47,284 bases of DNA from JAAYAY01 sp964429355 (GTDB lineage: Bacteria > Planctomycetota > Planctomycetia > Pirellulales > Thermoguttaceae): the NCBI GenBank assembly GCA_964429355.1, contig CAYSCH010000020.1, forward strand, positions 1-47,284, in the 5' to 3' direction. The translations under genes and the position numbers were made by a program. Below the pieces are notes generated by a model that was given only the letters and a program-made list of their open reading frames with translations, was not told where the DNA came from and did not search any database. Positions 9,207 through 18,455 of the stretch are shown here, one piece after another. Positions within the stretch are counted from its first letter, which is position 1. The number at the start of each line of letters is the position of its first letter.

Positions 9207-11264
9207 ATGTCGGGTATCGTTGACAATAACATCGAGCAACTGGCAATCCATACTATTCGCACTCTTTCGATGGACGGCGTTCAGGCAGCCAACAGCGGCC
9301 ATCCCGGAACGCCGATGGCCCTGGCGCCCCTGGCCTATCTCCTCTATAACGAGCAGATGAGCTATGACCCGGCCGATCCCGCATGGCCTGCCCGGGACCG
9401 TTTCGTTCTGTCAGCCGGACACGCGTCAATGCTGCTGTACTCGATTCTTCATCTGACCGGAGTCAAACAGACCACCCCGGATGGAGTCCTCGACGAACCT
9501 GCCGTTTCGCTCGACGATATCAGGAACTTCCGCCAGATGGGAAGTCGCTGCCCTGGACACCCCGAGTTCGGGCACACCGGCGGCGTGGAAACGACCACCG
9601 GGCCGCTGGGCCAGGGCCTTGCCAACAGCGTGGGAATGGCCATCGCCGCCTACTGGCTTGGAGGCCGGTACAACCAACCGGGCTTCAAAATCTTCGACTA
9701 CAACGTCTACGCCCTGTGTGGGGACGGCGACATGATGGAGGGCATCAGTTCCGAAGCTGCCTCCCTGGCCGGGCACCTCAAGTTGGCAAACCTGTGCTGG
9801 ATCTACGACGACAACAAGATCACCATTGAAGGCGACACCTCGTTGGCATTCAGCGAGAGTGTCGGCACAAGGTTTGCCGCTTACGGTTGGAATGTCGTTG
9901 AAGTGGACGATGCAAACGATCTGGTCAGGTTGCGACGGGCATTCAAGCTCTTCGAGCAGACAACCGACAGGCCAACACTGATCATCGTTCGCAGCCACAT
10001 TGCCTGGGGGGCCCCCAATGCCCAGGACACGCACGGAGCCCACGGCGCTCCGCTCGGCGAGGAGGAAATCCGGCTGACAAAGCGGTTCTACGGCTGGCCT
10101 GAGGATGCGAAGTTCCTCGTGCCCGCCGAGGTCGCAGAGCACTTCCGACAAGGAGTTGGGGCCAGGGGACATCGACTCCACGCAGCCTGGCACAAACTGT
10201 TCTCCGAGTACCGGGAGAAGTACCCGGAACTGGCCACCGAGGTGGACGCGATCGTTCACGGCCATCTACCCCATGGATGGGATGACGGTATGACCCAATT
10301 TGCCGCAGACGCCAAGGGCATCGCCAGCCGAGCCTCGTCGGGCAAAGTTCTCAATCAGGTCGCCAAGAAGGTCCCCTGGTTGCTCGGCGGTTCTGCGGAT
10401 CTGGCCTCGTCGAACAAATCCGATCTGAATTTCGATGGAGCGGGCGAGTTCAGCGTGGACACTCCTGCCGGCAGGAACTTCCACTTCGGCATCCGCGAGC
10501 ATGCCATGGCGGCGGTCGTCAACGGAATGGCACTGAGCGGACTACGGTCTTATGGCGCAACGTTCTTCGTGTTTGCCGATTACCTGCGCCCGTCGATGAG
10601 GCTGGCCGCCTTGATGAAACTGCCGGTCTTCTACATCTTTACCCATGATTCAATCGGAGTCGGCGAGGACGGACCGACGCACCAACCGGTGGAACATCTG
10701 GCCTCGTTGCGTGCCATCCCTGGCCTGATCGTGCTGCGACCCGCCGATGCCAACGAGGTCGTGGAAGCCTATCGCGTGGCCCTTTCGCAGAAGGACCACC
10801 CCTCCGCACTCGTGCTCACCCGGCAGAATCTGCCCACCCTGGATCGGTCCATCTACGCTCCCGCTGCCGGAACGGCCAACGGCGCCTATGTTCTGTCCGA
10901 CAGCGACGGCAAACCCGACGCGATTCTGATTGGTACCGGGAGCGAAGTCGGCCTTTGCCTTGCAGCCCAGAAGATACTCGCAACCGAGGGCATTCGAGCC
11001 CGCGTGGTGAGTATGCCGAGCTGGGAGCTTTTCGACCAGCAGGATCCATCCTACCAGGAATCGGTCCTGCCCTCGGATGTCGTTTGCCGAGTTGCCGTCG
11101 AAGCCGGCGTCGCCCAGGGTTGGCAGAAATACACAGGATGCCGGGGAAGGATCGTCGCCTTAACCGGCTTTGGAGCCTCCGCGCCGTATGAAGAACTCAT
11201 GGAGCATTTCGGCCTCACCGCCGACAATGTGGCAGACCAGGCGAGAGCCGTACTGGGAAAGTGA
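9207..11264 (+). CDS. tkt: Transketolase
   Basis: Thiamine-diphosphate enzyme of the non-oxidative pentose phosphate pathway, moving two-carbon ketol units between sugar phosphates; cytosolic. The 685-residue length fits bacterial transketolases. Landmarks in order: NSGHPGTPMALAPLAY near the N-terminus, GHTGGVETTTGPLGQG, the ThDP/Mg motif GDGDMMEGISSEAASLAG near residue 172, GGSADLASSNKSDL, and the FGIREHAMAAVVNGMALSG segment near residue 430 that carries the cofactor-activating Glu. The ATG at 9207 was chosen over the open frame back to 9126 because GGAG sits 5-10 bp upstream and homology begins there. It stands alone. Confidence 0.97.
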   Translation: MSGIVDNNIEQLAIHTIRTLSMDGVQAANSGHPGTPMALAPLAYLLYNEQMSYDPADPAWPARDRFVLSAGHASMLLYSILHLTGVKQTTPDGVLDEPAVSLDDIRNFRQMGSRCPGHPEFGHTGGVETTTGPLGQGLANSVGMAIAAYWLGGRYNQPGFKIFDYNVYALCGDGDMMEGISSEAASLAGHLKLANLCWIYDDNKITIEGDTSLAFSESVGTRFAAYGWNVVEVDDANDLVRLRRAFKLFEQTTDRPTLIIVRSHIAWGAPNAQDTHGAHGAPLGEEEIRLTKRFYGWPEDAKFLVPAEVAEHFRQGVGARGHRLHAAWHKLFSEYREKYPELATEVDAIVHGHLPHGWDDGMTQFAADAKGIASRASSGKVLNQVAKKVPWLLGGSADLASSNKSDLNFDGAGEFSVDTPAGRNFHFGIREHAMAAVVNGMALSGLRSYGATFFVFADYLRPSMRLAALMKLPVFYIFTHDSIGVGEDGPTHQPVEHLASLRAIPGLIVLRPADANEVVEAYRVALSQKDHPSALVLTRQNLPTLDRSIYAPAAGTANGAYVLSDSDGKPDAILIGTGSEVGLCLAAQKILATEGIRARVVSMPSWELFDQQDPSYQESVLPSDVVCRVAVEAGVAQGWQKYTGCRGRIVALTGFGASAPYEELMEHFGLTADNVADQARAVLGK

Positions 11265-11856
11265 AAGAGCCGCTTGTCCCGCTCGTTACACTCCAAGCAC
11301 ACAGAAAAACGCAGCCCCCCTCAAAGGGATGGGGCAGGGAATCCCTTGAGCTAGAGGGGGGCCACGCTGTTTCGGAGTCTATGAGCCGCCTTACTTCCTG
11401 GGCGCCCGAATCATACCCACTCCGCCACGATAAGTTAATAAGTCGATTGGGCTAGAGAAGATCATCGGCGGATGTTTCTATGAAATTCTAGCTCACGTGT
11501 AAACTTTTGAGCATAATTTTCTTGCTGCAATACCTACAGAATTCGATTCAGCCACCGATCGTGTGTTCCGATCATGACAACCGGACCCGCGTGCTGGGGT
11601 CAGTACGGTGCGAAAGCTGGGTGATCCCGGTATTTGATGTCGCCAAACGTCCTTTACTTTTCTCGAAATTCGGCCACAATGAAAAGTTGTGGCGATTCCG
11701 AGTTGCTGGCAATTCTCGCCTTTCCAAACGGCGCGAACTCAGCATCCGCCAGCCATTGTCTGACCCCTTCCCAGTGTGGCCAATCGAATCGACTCACCGG
11801 CGGTTGCCGTTTCGTTCCGGCAACCGCAGTTCTTTTGCTTTGTCAGGAGGAGCATG
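11265..11856 (+). other. Gene-free stretch between tkt and greA
   Basis: About 590 bp without convincing coding potential. It holds a strong inverted repeat just after tkt (listed separately), more AT-rich sequence around 11440-11540, and the greA leader. Short frames here have atypical composition and no homology that I recognise. Confidence 0.6.
11314..11361 (+). terminator. Hairpin downstream of tkt, possible terminator
   Basis: CCCCCCTC at the left pairs with GAGGGGGG at the right. An inner AAGGGAT pairs with ATCCCTT, leaving a one-sided bulge. It starts 50 bp after the tkt stop. There is no T-run, so a Rho-independent terminator is only possible; it may instead be a processing or stability hairpin. 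Confidence 0.45.
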
Positions 11857-12339
11857 ATGGCAGATCGTATCCCGATGACCCAGACGGGCTACAACAAGAA
11901 GAAGGCGGAGATGGAGCGGCTCCAGAATGTAGAGATGCCCATCATCGAGAAACGAATTGGCGAAGCGAGGGCCGAAGGTGACCTGAAAGAGAATGCCGAG
12001 TACCACGGTGCCCGCGAAAGCCAAGGGCTTCTTCAGGCGAAAATCAATCAGATTCGGGACGAACTCGCCCGCGCGGTCCTCATCGATTCCTCCAAGCTGG
12101 CCAAAGACGAGGTTGGCTTCGGTTGCACGGTGGTCGTCAACGACCTGGACCTGGACGACAAGGAGGAGTTTACGCTTGTCGGTGCAGGGGAAGAGGACTA
12201 CGTGAACGGCAAAATCCTGATCACCAGCCCTCTTGCCCAGGGCTTGGTCGGTAAGAAGATCGGCGACAAAGTCGAAATCAAAGTCCCCGCCGGAACGACT
12301 CGTTTCGAAATCCTGGACATTCGATTCGACGAAAGCTGA
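11857..12339 (+). CDS. greA: Transcription elongation factor GreA
   Basis: GreA binds the secondary channel of RNA polymerase and stimulates cleavage of backtracked transcripts. The 160-residue product matches the family length (about 158). The N-terminal coiled coil ends in EARAEGDLKENAEYH, with the acidic tip residues needed for Mg coordination. The C-terminal FKBP-like domain contains ITSPLAQGLVGKKIGDKVEI. AGGAGG at 11845-11850 supports the ATG at 11857 (6-bp spacing), though the adjacent ATG at 11854 is also possible. It is convergent with the M16 peptidase gene. Confidence 0.96.
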   Translation: MADRIPMTQTGYNKKKAEMERLQNVEMPIIEKRIGEARAEGDLKENAEYHGARESQGLLQAKINQIRDELARAVLIDSSKLAKDEVGFGCTVVVNDLDLDDKEEFTLVGAGEEDYVNGKILITSPLAQGLVGKKIGDKVEIKVPAGTTRFEILDIRFDES

Positions 12340-12476
12340 CAAGTCGCCAGCCTTGGGATTCTGAGAGGCTTGGCTCGGACGACCGTGAGCTCCAGGCTTG
12401 TGGGTTCGGGCGTTTGCTCGCCTCCGCTTCACTTCCGCTACCCCCAAAACGGAGACCGGCGAAGCACTGAAGCTGA

Positions 12477-12600
12477 TGCTCTGTCAAGTCTTACAGGCGG
12501 GCTTGCGGATCGTTGGAGTCCAGGCTTCGGCGTGCAAAAGACAGTCTGAAGGCTGGACTCCAGCCGATGGCCAACCCAAAAACCAAGGTTTGACAGAGCA
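12477..12600. repeat. Palindromic intergenic element, copy 1
   Basis: A 124-bp element with perfect 11-bp terminal inverted repeats (TGCTCTGTCAA at 12477-12487, its complement at 12590-12600). Internal arms at 12515-12528 and 12548-12561 pair in 13 of 14 positions. It fills the space between convergent greA and the M16 gene, ending at the M16 stop codon. A diverged inverted copy lies at 18320-18448. It may be a MITE-like element or a bidirectional terminator. Confidence 0.7.
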
Positions 12601-13854
12601 CTAGGAGGGCTGAACCACTTCCACAAGCGGACCGATCGTCATGATCGTCGATTCCGTTAGCGGGTATTTCGATACGACGGCTGCCACCTGTTCGATCGTC
12701 ACCCCGGCCACGGAATCGAGATCGGCACGAACGGACCGGTATTCACCGCGCTGGATCCAGTCGCCCCCCACGGAAAAAAGCCTTCCCTGAGGTCTTTCGC
12801 TCCCCAGAACGATTCGTGAACTCACCTTGTTCTTTGCTTGGGCCAGTTCCTCGGCAGTAATCCCGTCTTTTCCCAGATTCGCCAGCAGGCGGTGAATCCG
12901 CTGGAGATTCTCGGCGGCGAGGTCCGGAACGCAACTCAAGTAGGTCACGAAAACGCCTGCATCATCGTATTCACAGTGTGCCAAGCTGGCCTGCTCGGCG
13001 ATTCCTGTATCAACCAGGTCCCAATAGATGCGGCTCCCGGTGTCGTCTCCCACGACGGTAGCCAGCAGCTTGGCGGCAAAGCGATCCTCGTCAAAGCAGC
13101 CGGGTCCGGGCGCAAACTGCACCACGTACTGCTGGGTGGCCGTGTCCTTGCAGACAACATGGAAACCCTTTGCCGGGGTCGCAGGGACCTGGGCTCGCTG
13201 CCCGCCGTTACGCTCCCAGGAACCGCACATCCGCTCGGCTGTGGCCACGAGTTGTTCAAAGTCCACACAGCCGGCAGCCGCCAGCACCAGGTTCTGGGGA
13301 CTGTATCGCTTGTGAAAGTAGTCACGCATCGCGTCGGCAGAAAGAGCCGTAATGCTCGCGGCGGTTCCCAGCACGCTGCGGGCCAGAGGATGCTCCCCGA
13401 AGTAAAGAGCGCGGCATTTCTCGTCCGCGCCAAAAGGAGGTTGATCCTCGTACATGCTTATCTCTTCGAGAATCACCTGCTTCTCCATCTCGAAATCGTC
13501 GACGCGCAGAGACGGGCGAAGTATATCCGCCAGGAGTTGCGAGGCCGCGTCCTGGTACTCCGGGAGAACGGCAGCGTAATAAACCGTGTGTNNNNNNNNN
13601 NTGTGTTCTTCACTCGTAAACGCGTTGTACGACGCACCCATCTCGTCGAACTGCCGATTCACGTCGTCGGCCGTCCGCGTCGGCGTTCCCTTGAACATCA
13701 TGTGCTCGAGAAAATGACTGACCCCGGCGACAGCGTCACTTTCGTCGCGAGAGCCCGCGCGCACAAAAAAACCCAGCGCCGTCGAATAAGCCTGAGGATT
13801 GCACTCGGCAACAATCTCCAGACCGTTCGCCAAGACGTGCTTAAGAAACTCCAA
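12601..13854 (-). CDS. M16 family zinc peptidase, active-type subunit
   Basis: The 417-residue product has the inverted zinc motif HFLEH (His47, Glu50, His51) and a downstream acidic pair VILEEIS (Glu130/131) as the third-ligand region, so it should be a working pitrilysin-type metallopeptidase. Length fits a single two-domain half. It overlaps the end of the upstream M16 gene by 14 bp (13841-13854), suggesting translational coupling and a heterodimer. Ten Ns at 13592-13601 fall at residues 85-88 and keep the frame as drawn, so the true local sequence is unknown. Substrates cannot be told from sequence. Confidence 0.92.
   Translation of the reverse strand: MEFLKHVLANGLEIVAECNPQAYSTALGFFVRAGSRDESDAVAGVSHFLEHMMFKGTPTRTADDVNRQFDEMGASYNAFTSEEHXXXXHTVYYAAVLPEYQDAASQLLADILRPSLRVDDFEMEKQVILEEISMYEDQPPFGADEKCRALYFGEHPLARSVLGTAASITALSADAMRDYFHKRYSPQNLVLAAAGCVDFEQLVATAERMCGSWERNGGQRAQVPATPAKGFHVVCKDTATQQYVVQFAPGPGCFDEDRFAAKLLATVVGDDTGSRIYWDLVDTGIAEQASLAHCEYDDAGVFVTYLSCVPDLAAENLQRIHRLLANLGKDGITAEELAQAKNKVSSRIVLGSERPQGRLFSVGGDWIQRGEYRSVRADLDSVAGVTIEQVAAVVSKYPLTESTIMTIGPLVEVVQPS
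13592..13601. other. Assembly gap (10 N) inside the M16 gene
   Basis: Placeholder Ns with TGTGT on both sides, so a short repeat or contig-end overlap may be collapsed here. The frame is maintained across it as given. Confidence 0.95.
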
Positions 13855-15076
13855 CGGGCACCTCCAATTCCTTGCGGCCCAGGGTCACAATCGTGAAATC
13901 GCCTGGCGGGCTCTTCTTCAAATAGGCGTTGATACGGTCCGCGCCGAGACGGTCGATGAGTTGATTGATTTCGTCGAGGGTACGGCAACGCCCCAGATGG
14001 TACCAGTCGCGTGCAATCGAAGCACTTCGCGACGAACTCGACTCCTGCTGCATGATCAAGGCGCTCTTGATTCGCGCTTTGAGCCGATCCAGTTCGTGCT
14101 CCTCCACTCCCTCGGCCAACCGCCGCAACTCGTTGAGCGTCACATCCAGGGTCTCCTGGGCACGCTCGGCGCTCGTGCCGGCATAACAGAATACACTGCC
14201 GCGATCCAGCAGGGTGTGATGGGTCGCGTAGACGCTGTAGCAGAGCCCTCGCCGCTCCCGCACCTCCGTGAAAAGGCGGGCGCTCATCCCTCCCGACAGG
14301 ACCCCGACCGCACCCCAGGCAAGATAGTAGTCCTCGTTGCGGTAAGGCACGCTTCGGTAGGCAATGCCGATGTGAGTCTGGCTGGAATCGTAGTCCAGGT
14401 GTGTGTAGGCGGCAGCCTGCGAGGATTCCGTCAGAGGGCTGACCTCGACCGGCTCCCAGTCCGCCAGAAGCTCGCCAACCGTGTCCTTGAGAGCCCCCCA
14501 TTCGACCCGGCCGGCAACTCCCAGAATCGTTCCTTCCGGATGGTACACGCGACGAAAATGGCTTCGTATGTCGTCGATCGATGTGGCTTCGATGCCCTCA
14601 GAATCCCCCTGGCTCGGACGCCCCCACGGATCAGGATAATGACACTGCCGGAGCTTGAGCATCAACTTCTGGGCAGGCTCGTCCTCGACCGCACGAAGAT
14701 CCTGGATCATCACCTGACGCCCGGCGTCAAGCTGGTCGGCGGGAAGACGGGGTCGACGAAGCAGGTCCGCGAAAATGCCCAGGACCTGGGGAAGATTGTC
14801 GGCAAGCATGGCGCCCCCATAACGCGTGTGCGCCTCGCTGACCGACTCACTTCGCTCTACCCCGAGAAAATCCAGATCATTGATGAACTGGCGGCTGTCG
14901 CGCGGGCCCGCTCCACGAAGCGCCATTTCGCACGTGAACCCGCTCAAACCGCTCCGGTCGGGCGGTTCGTAAATGCATCCAGCCGGCACGAGGATCGTGA
15001 AGGCCGCTGATTCGAGCCATTCCATCGGCTCCGCCAGCAGGACGAGCCCGTTGTTGAATTGGTGGGTGTGGATCAT
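13841..15076 (-). CDS. M16 family protein lacking the zinc motif, partner subunit
   Basis: The 411-residue product is a paralogue of the next gene. The region that should hold HxxEH reads SGFTCEMALRG, so the metal ligands are absent and the protein is predicted to be non-catalytic. A conserved C-terminal half with VRERRGLCYSVYA is present. Pairs of one active and one inactive M16 subunit are well known (mitochondrial processing peptidase, bacterial homologues). The ATG at 15076 (MIHTHQFNNG) was chosen over the open frame to 15163 because homology begins there. It overlaps the active-type gene by 14 bp. Confidence 0.9.
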   Translation of the reverse strand: MIHTHQFNNGLVLLAEPMEWLESAAFTILVPAGCIYEPPDRSGLSGFTCEMALRGAGPRDSRQFINDLDFLGVERSESVSEAHTRYGGAMLADNLPQVLGIFADLLRRPRLPADQLDAGRQVMIQDLRAVEDEPAQKLMLKLRQCHYPDPWGRPSQGDSEGIEATSIDDIRSHFRRVYHPEGTILGVAGRVEWGALKDTVGELLADWEPVEVSPLTESSQAAAYTHLDYDSSQTHIGIAYRSVPYRNEDYYLAWGAVGVLSGGMSARLFTEVRERRGLCYSVYATHHTLLDRGSVFCYAGTSAERAQETLDVTLNELRRLAEGVEEHELDRLKARIKSALIMQQESSSSRSASIARDWYHLGRCRTLDEINQLIDRLGADRINAYLKKSPPGDFTIVTLGRKELEVPVGVS

Positions 15077-15159
15077 GGTTGTGCAAATCGATAGGGTTGC
15101 CAGCCGTTCCAGACTACCCTTCGGCTGGCAATGCCCGCCGTGATTGGACCGTGCGGGCC

Positions 15160-15723
15160 TCAATAGGAATAGCAGACTTCAGCGACTTTGAAAACGGTTT
15201 TTACCGTCCGAAAGCCAAGTCGCTCGTAGAGACGAATGGCTCCCTCATTCTCAGCCGTAACCTCCAGGTAGACCCGGTTTACGCCCGACTCCCGAAAACC
15301 TTGAAGCGCCCTGAGAAGCAAACAGGATCCGAGACCCCGGTCACGAAAATCGGGACTGATTCCAAGGTTCTGGACGGCGCCAAGACCCGCCTGATCGCGG
15401 ATCCCCTGGACCGTGCCGCAATACACCCGCTTCCGAGTGTCGTGGTTCTCCGTAGCCGCCAGCCAGGTGGCCCCCTCGAGAAAGCCCTTCTTTCGCGTGA
15501 TTTCGCGCATCAACCGCCGACAACCGGCCAGCTCACCGAGACAGGGAAATACGTTCGCATCGATCTCGTTGCGAAAACTTCGGTACTTGACGTCGGCATG
15601 AACCTCAAGAAACGACTTGCTCCAGGGAAGCAGCACGAATCCTTCCGGCACACGCACAACCGAACGGCCAAGATGGTGGAGTTCGATCTCCATGCGGTAG
15701 CGTTTGAAGTAGGTCAACACCAT
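15160..15723 (-). CDS. GNAT family N-acetyltransferase
   Basis: The 187-residue product has a C-terminal GNAT fold: DRGLGSCLLLRALQGF is the acetyl-CoA pyrophosphate loop (motif A) and AIRLYERLGF is motif B. The N-terminal 90 residues (beginning MVLTYFKRYRMEIELHHLG) are a family-specific extension. The ATG at 15723 looks best by homology, but a GTG at 15792 would add 23 residues and no clear ribosome binding site decides. It lies 83 bp upstream of the M16 pair and 100 bp downstream of nfo, all leftward. Acceptor substrate unknown. Confidence 0.85.
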   Translation of the reverse strand: MVLTYFKRYRMEIELHHLGRSVVRVPEGFVLLPWSKSFLEVHADVKYRSFRNEIDANVFPCLGELAGCRRLMREITRKKGFLEGATWLAATENHDTRKRVYCGTVQGIRDQAGLGAVQNLGISPDFRDRGLGSCLLLRALQGFRESGVNRVYLEVTAENEGAIRLYERLGFRTVKTVFKVAEVCYSY

Positions 15724-15823
15724 CTTGCTCACAGTCCCAAAGACGCAGGGGACGCCACCTGTACGGTCTACCGCACCGCTGAAGCGGTTCACTTTTTCAA
15801 TGTACCTACCCCTTTCGGCGTGG

Positions 15824-16702
15824 TCAACGAGAGGGACCCGGCCCCTCGGCCCGTTCGACGATCAGATCCCTCAGCGTCCGGAGGTTGGCCCGATCGAGGT
15901 CTTCCCCCTCTCCTTTCGGTGTCTCCAGAATCATGGGTACCTGCCGGAAGCGGCGGTCGTTCAAGAGGTGCCGAAAGGGTGCCAGTCCCATTCTGCCCTG
16001 GCCGATGTGCGCATGGCGGTCGACGCGACTCCCTTGCTCCTTCTGGCTGTCGTTCAGATGAAAGACACGGATTCGGCCCACGCCAATCAACCGATCGAAT
16101 TCGTTCATGGTGTCCCGGTAGCCCCGCCCGGTGCTCAGCGAGTAGCCGGCGGCAAACACATGGCAAGTGTCGAAGCAGATCCCAATCCGGTCCGGAAACT
16201 TGACGCCGTCCAGAATGGCGCCCAGCTGCTCAAATCGCCAGCCCAGCGCGGTCCCTTGGCCAGCCGTCGTCTCCAGCACACATTGAGCCTCCAGCTTATC
16301 CGTCCGGCGATGGATCTCGTTCAGGGCACGGACAATTCGCCGCAACCCTTGCTCCTCGCAGCCGGTCGTATACGCTCCCGGATGGGTAACGACAAGAGGG
16401 ATTCCCAGCAAATCCGCGCGGCGGAGCTCTTCCACAAACATACCAACGGACCGCCGCCAGAGGCCCTCGTCAGGTGAAGCCAGATTGATCAGGTACGAAT
16501 CGTGCGCCACAACGTGGGTCAGCCGAGAATCTCCGAATGCTTTCCGGAACCGCAACCTCTCTTCTCGCGTAATGTCCTTCGTCTTCCATTGACTGCAGTT
16601 CCTGGTAAAGACCTGGACACATTGGCACCCCGCACTTACCGCTCGCTCAATCGCCTTGTGGTAGCCACCCGCGATCGACATGTGAGCACCCAGTATCGCC
16701 AT
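15824..16702 (-). CDS. nfo: Endonuclease IV (AP endonuclease)
   Basis: Zinc-dependent apurinic/apyrimidinic endonuclease of base excision repair. The 292-residue product retains all nine expected trinuclear zinc ligands: His67, His107, Glu144, Asp178, His181, His215, Asp228, His230 and Glu260. Recognisable segments are VVAHDSYLINLASP, VTHPGAYTTG, CFDTCHVFAAGYSL and VDRHAHIGQG. AGGAGG lies 11 bp before the ATG at 16702, which also matches the family start (MAILGAHMSIAGGY). The longer open frame to 16996 is not supported. Confidence 0.96.
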   Translation of the reverse strand: MAILGAHMSIAGGYHKAIERAVSAGCQCVQVFTRNCSQWKTKDITREERLRFRKAFGDSRLTHVVAHDSYLINLASPDEGLWRRSVGMFVEELRRADLLGIPLVVTHPGAYTTGCEEQGLRRIVRALNEIHRRTDKLEAQCVLETTAGQGTALGWRFEQLGAILDGVKFPDRIGICFDTCHVFAAGYSLSTGRGYRDTMNEFDRLIGVGRIRVFHLNDSQKEQGSRVDRHAHIGQGRMGLAPFRHLLNDRRFRQVPMILETPKGEGEDLDRANLRTLRDLIVERAEGPGPSR

Positions 16703-17008
16703 CCCCTGAGAGAACCTCCTATCATCAAAACCTGCGAACTGACCGTCCCTGCGAACCTTCTCGGTATGGGCCACCCAGATACCGATACCCCTCCAACAGG
16801 GACTCGGGCATTCATTCTGGCCAGCTACCAGGAGTCGGCGTCCAATTTCGGACCGAATCCCGCCCGTTTGACTACCTCGTGGGATTGGGTTGCCTCTGCA
16901 ACCATTGCGGGAGTGAGACTGCGGAATTGCCCACAAATGCTTGCACGGCGGGGGGTAAACCCTTAAAATGCACTTATAGGGAACGCTGCCTGTCACTCAC
17001 GGGGGTGA

Positions 17009-17506
17009 ATGATGCAAGGATACTGGTGGATTATGCTGGCAACGGCGCTCCTGGGCATGGTCGCCATCGCTGTCTTGTGGCGTCCTCTCCTCAACAGTTG
17101 GCGAGAGACCCGATTCACCGAGGCCTGCCGCGATTTTCACCGTCATCGGGAACGTCTCGAAGCCAAGTTCATGATTCTCGGAATGACCGAGAATCGCCCT
17201 GCGGAAGACCGCTGGAATGATTGTCGGTTCGACGACGATGTTGCCTACGCACGAAGTCGCGCTTCCGGCGAGTTGTCGGCCTTTGTCGCCGTGGCGATCC
17301 ATCTGGATATCCCTTCCGACTCACTCACACTCGAGACAACAGATCTGGACGGTACGTCCTGCGCGGCCACAGCCGTCTTTCGGTTCGACGGATCCCACTG
17401 GGACACTGACGGACGGGCAATCTTCAATCTGACACCGACCGAGGCAATCCACTTCTTCGAACGCGACCTGGAGTTGGTGGGGCAAGAATTGTCGCGCCGC
17501 GTTTGA
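17009..17506 (+). CDS. Small membrane-anchored protein of unknown function
   Basis: The 165-residue product has one N-terminal hydrophobic helix (about residues 5-24) and a soluble, acidic remainder with no family I recognise. GGGGGTGA directly precedes two adjacent ATGs (17009, 17012). It is divergent from nfo. The C-terminal part (GRAIFNLTPTEAIHFFERDLE) reads as a normal folded domain, supporting a real gene. Confidence 0.7.
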   Translation: MMQGYWWIMLATALLGMVAIAVLWRPLLNSWRETRFTEACRDFHRHRERLEAKFMILGMTENRPAEDRWNDCRFDDDVAYARSRASGELSAFVAVAIHLDIPSDSLTLETTDLDGTSCAATAVFRFDGSHWDTDGRAIFNLTPTEAIHFFERDLELVGQELSRRV

Positions 17507-17701
17507 GATGCTCTATCCAGCCTTCGCGGTTTCCCAGGTTCGTTGTGGCCCGCGGATTTATCCGCCCCTTCCCATCGTCACCTCATGTCGAGGTTCGCTT
17601 CCGACCGATTCTTGATATCGGGGCACCGTTGCCAGTCTAGCGAGGGGTACCATCAGCCAGAGCCGGTGGTTGCCCGCTCGAATCATCCAAGAGTCGCATC
17701 G

Positions 17702-18292
17702 ATGCGGATTCCGTTTCGATCCGAAAACGTTCCAAGTCTCGCCGTTGCTTCCACCGGAAGTCAGCGGGTCCCCGCGCCCCCCAGCCTTGTCAGTGCCGGG
17801 CCACGAGATTGCGGCGATTGTCATGCGTGCTGCATCCATCTGCCAATCGCCGCGGGCGAGGCCTGCCCCGACGAGAAACCGGCCGGCATGCTGTGCCCAC
17901 ATCTGGTAGCCTGCGGCTGTCGAATCTATCAGACGCGTCCGGCAACCTGCCGCCAGTTTCGATGTGTCTGGCTTGCCGAACCGGCATGGCCCCTCTCGTG
18001 GCGTCCCGAACAGTCCGGATTGCTGTGCCTTCGCGAGGAGATCTATGATGGTGTCGCCGCGGCCCTCGTCTACGAGATCCACGAGGATGCGATCACGCGT
18101 CCAACGACCGAGCCAATCCTTGCCAGCCTCCAGCACTCGACCGCGGTCGTCGCACTAGTCAATCTCCGGCAGCAACGCCGCCTTCTTCATGGCAGTCAGT
18201 GGCTGGAAAAGGGGGAGCATGCCGTGCGCCGTCCCCATTTCCTGCAGCCGATTCATCCGGCCAACTCCCAGAAAATGCGAGAGGCGTCGTAG
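17702..18292 (+). CDS. YkgJ-type cysteine cluster protein
   Basis: The 196-residue product contains CGDCHACCIHLPI followed by CPHLVACGCRIYQTRPATCR, the cysteine pattern of the YkgJ/UPF0153 family thought to bind zinc or iron. A start at ATG 17702 (MRIPFRSENV) leaves a short leader before the cluster. The frame is open back to 17543 with no better signal, so the start is uncertain. It converges on aconitase with a palindromic element between them. Precise function unknown. Confidence 0.8.
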   Translation: MRIPFRSENVPSLAVASTGSQRVPAPPSLVSAGPRDCGDCHACCIHLPIAAGEACPDEKPAGMLCPHLVACGCRIYQTRPATCRQFRCVWLAEPAWPLSWRPEQSGLLCLREEIYDGVAAALVYEIHEDAITRPTTEPILASLQHSTAVVALVNLRQQRRLLHGSQWLEKGEHAVRRPHFLQPIHPANSQKMREAS

Positions 18293-18319
18293 CCCCACGT
18301 CGTCGACACCCCTGGTGCC

Positions 18320-18448
18320 TGGTCAAACCTTAGTCTGGGGTTGGCCATTGGCTGGAGTCCAGCCTTTGGGGGCCTTTTGGCCGTCTTTTCCACGCGGATG
18401 CGTGGACTGCAACGAGCCGCAACCCCGCCTTCAAACGCTGATAGACCA
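18320..18448. repeat. Palindromic intergenic element, copy 2 (inverted)
   Basis: Inverted, diverged copy of the element at 12477-12600. GGTCAAACCTT, GGTTGGCCAT and GGCTGGAGTCCAGCC match the complement of copy 1 in order. The ends are TGGTC and GACCA. It lies between the convergent ykgJ-like and aconitase genes, 8 bp beyond the aconitase stop. Confidence 0.7.
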
Positions 18449-18455
18449 TTCGTCT

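Noticed and set aside
11380..11460. Possible tRNA-like sequence after tkt
   Set aside because: I tried to fold both strands; no acceptor stem or T-arm consensus (GGTTCGAATCC type) was found.
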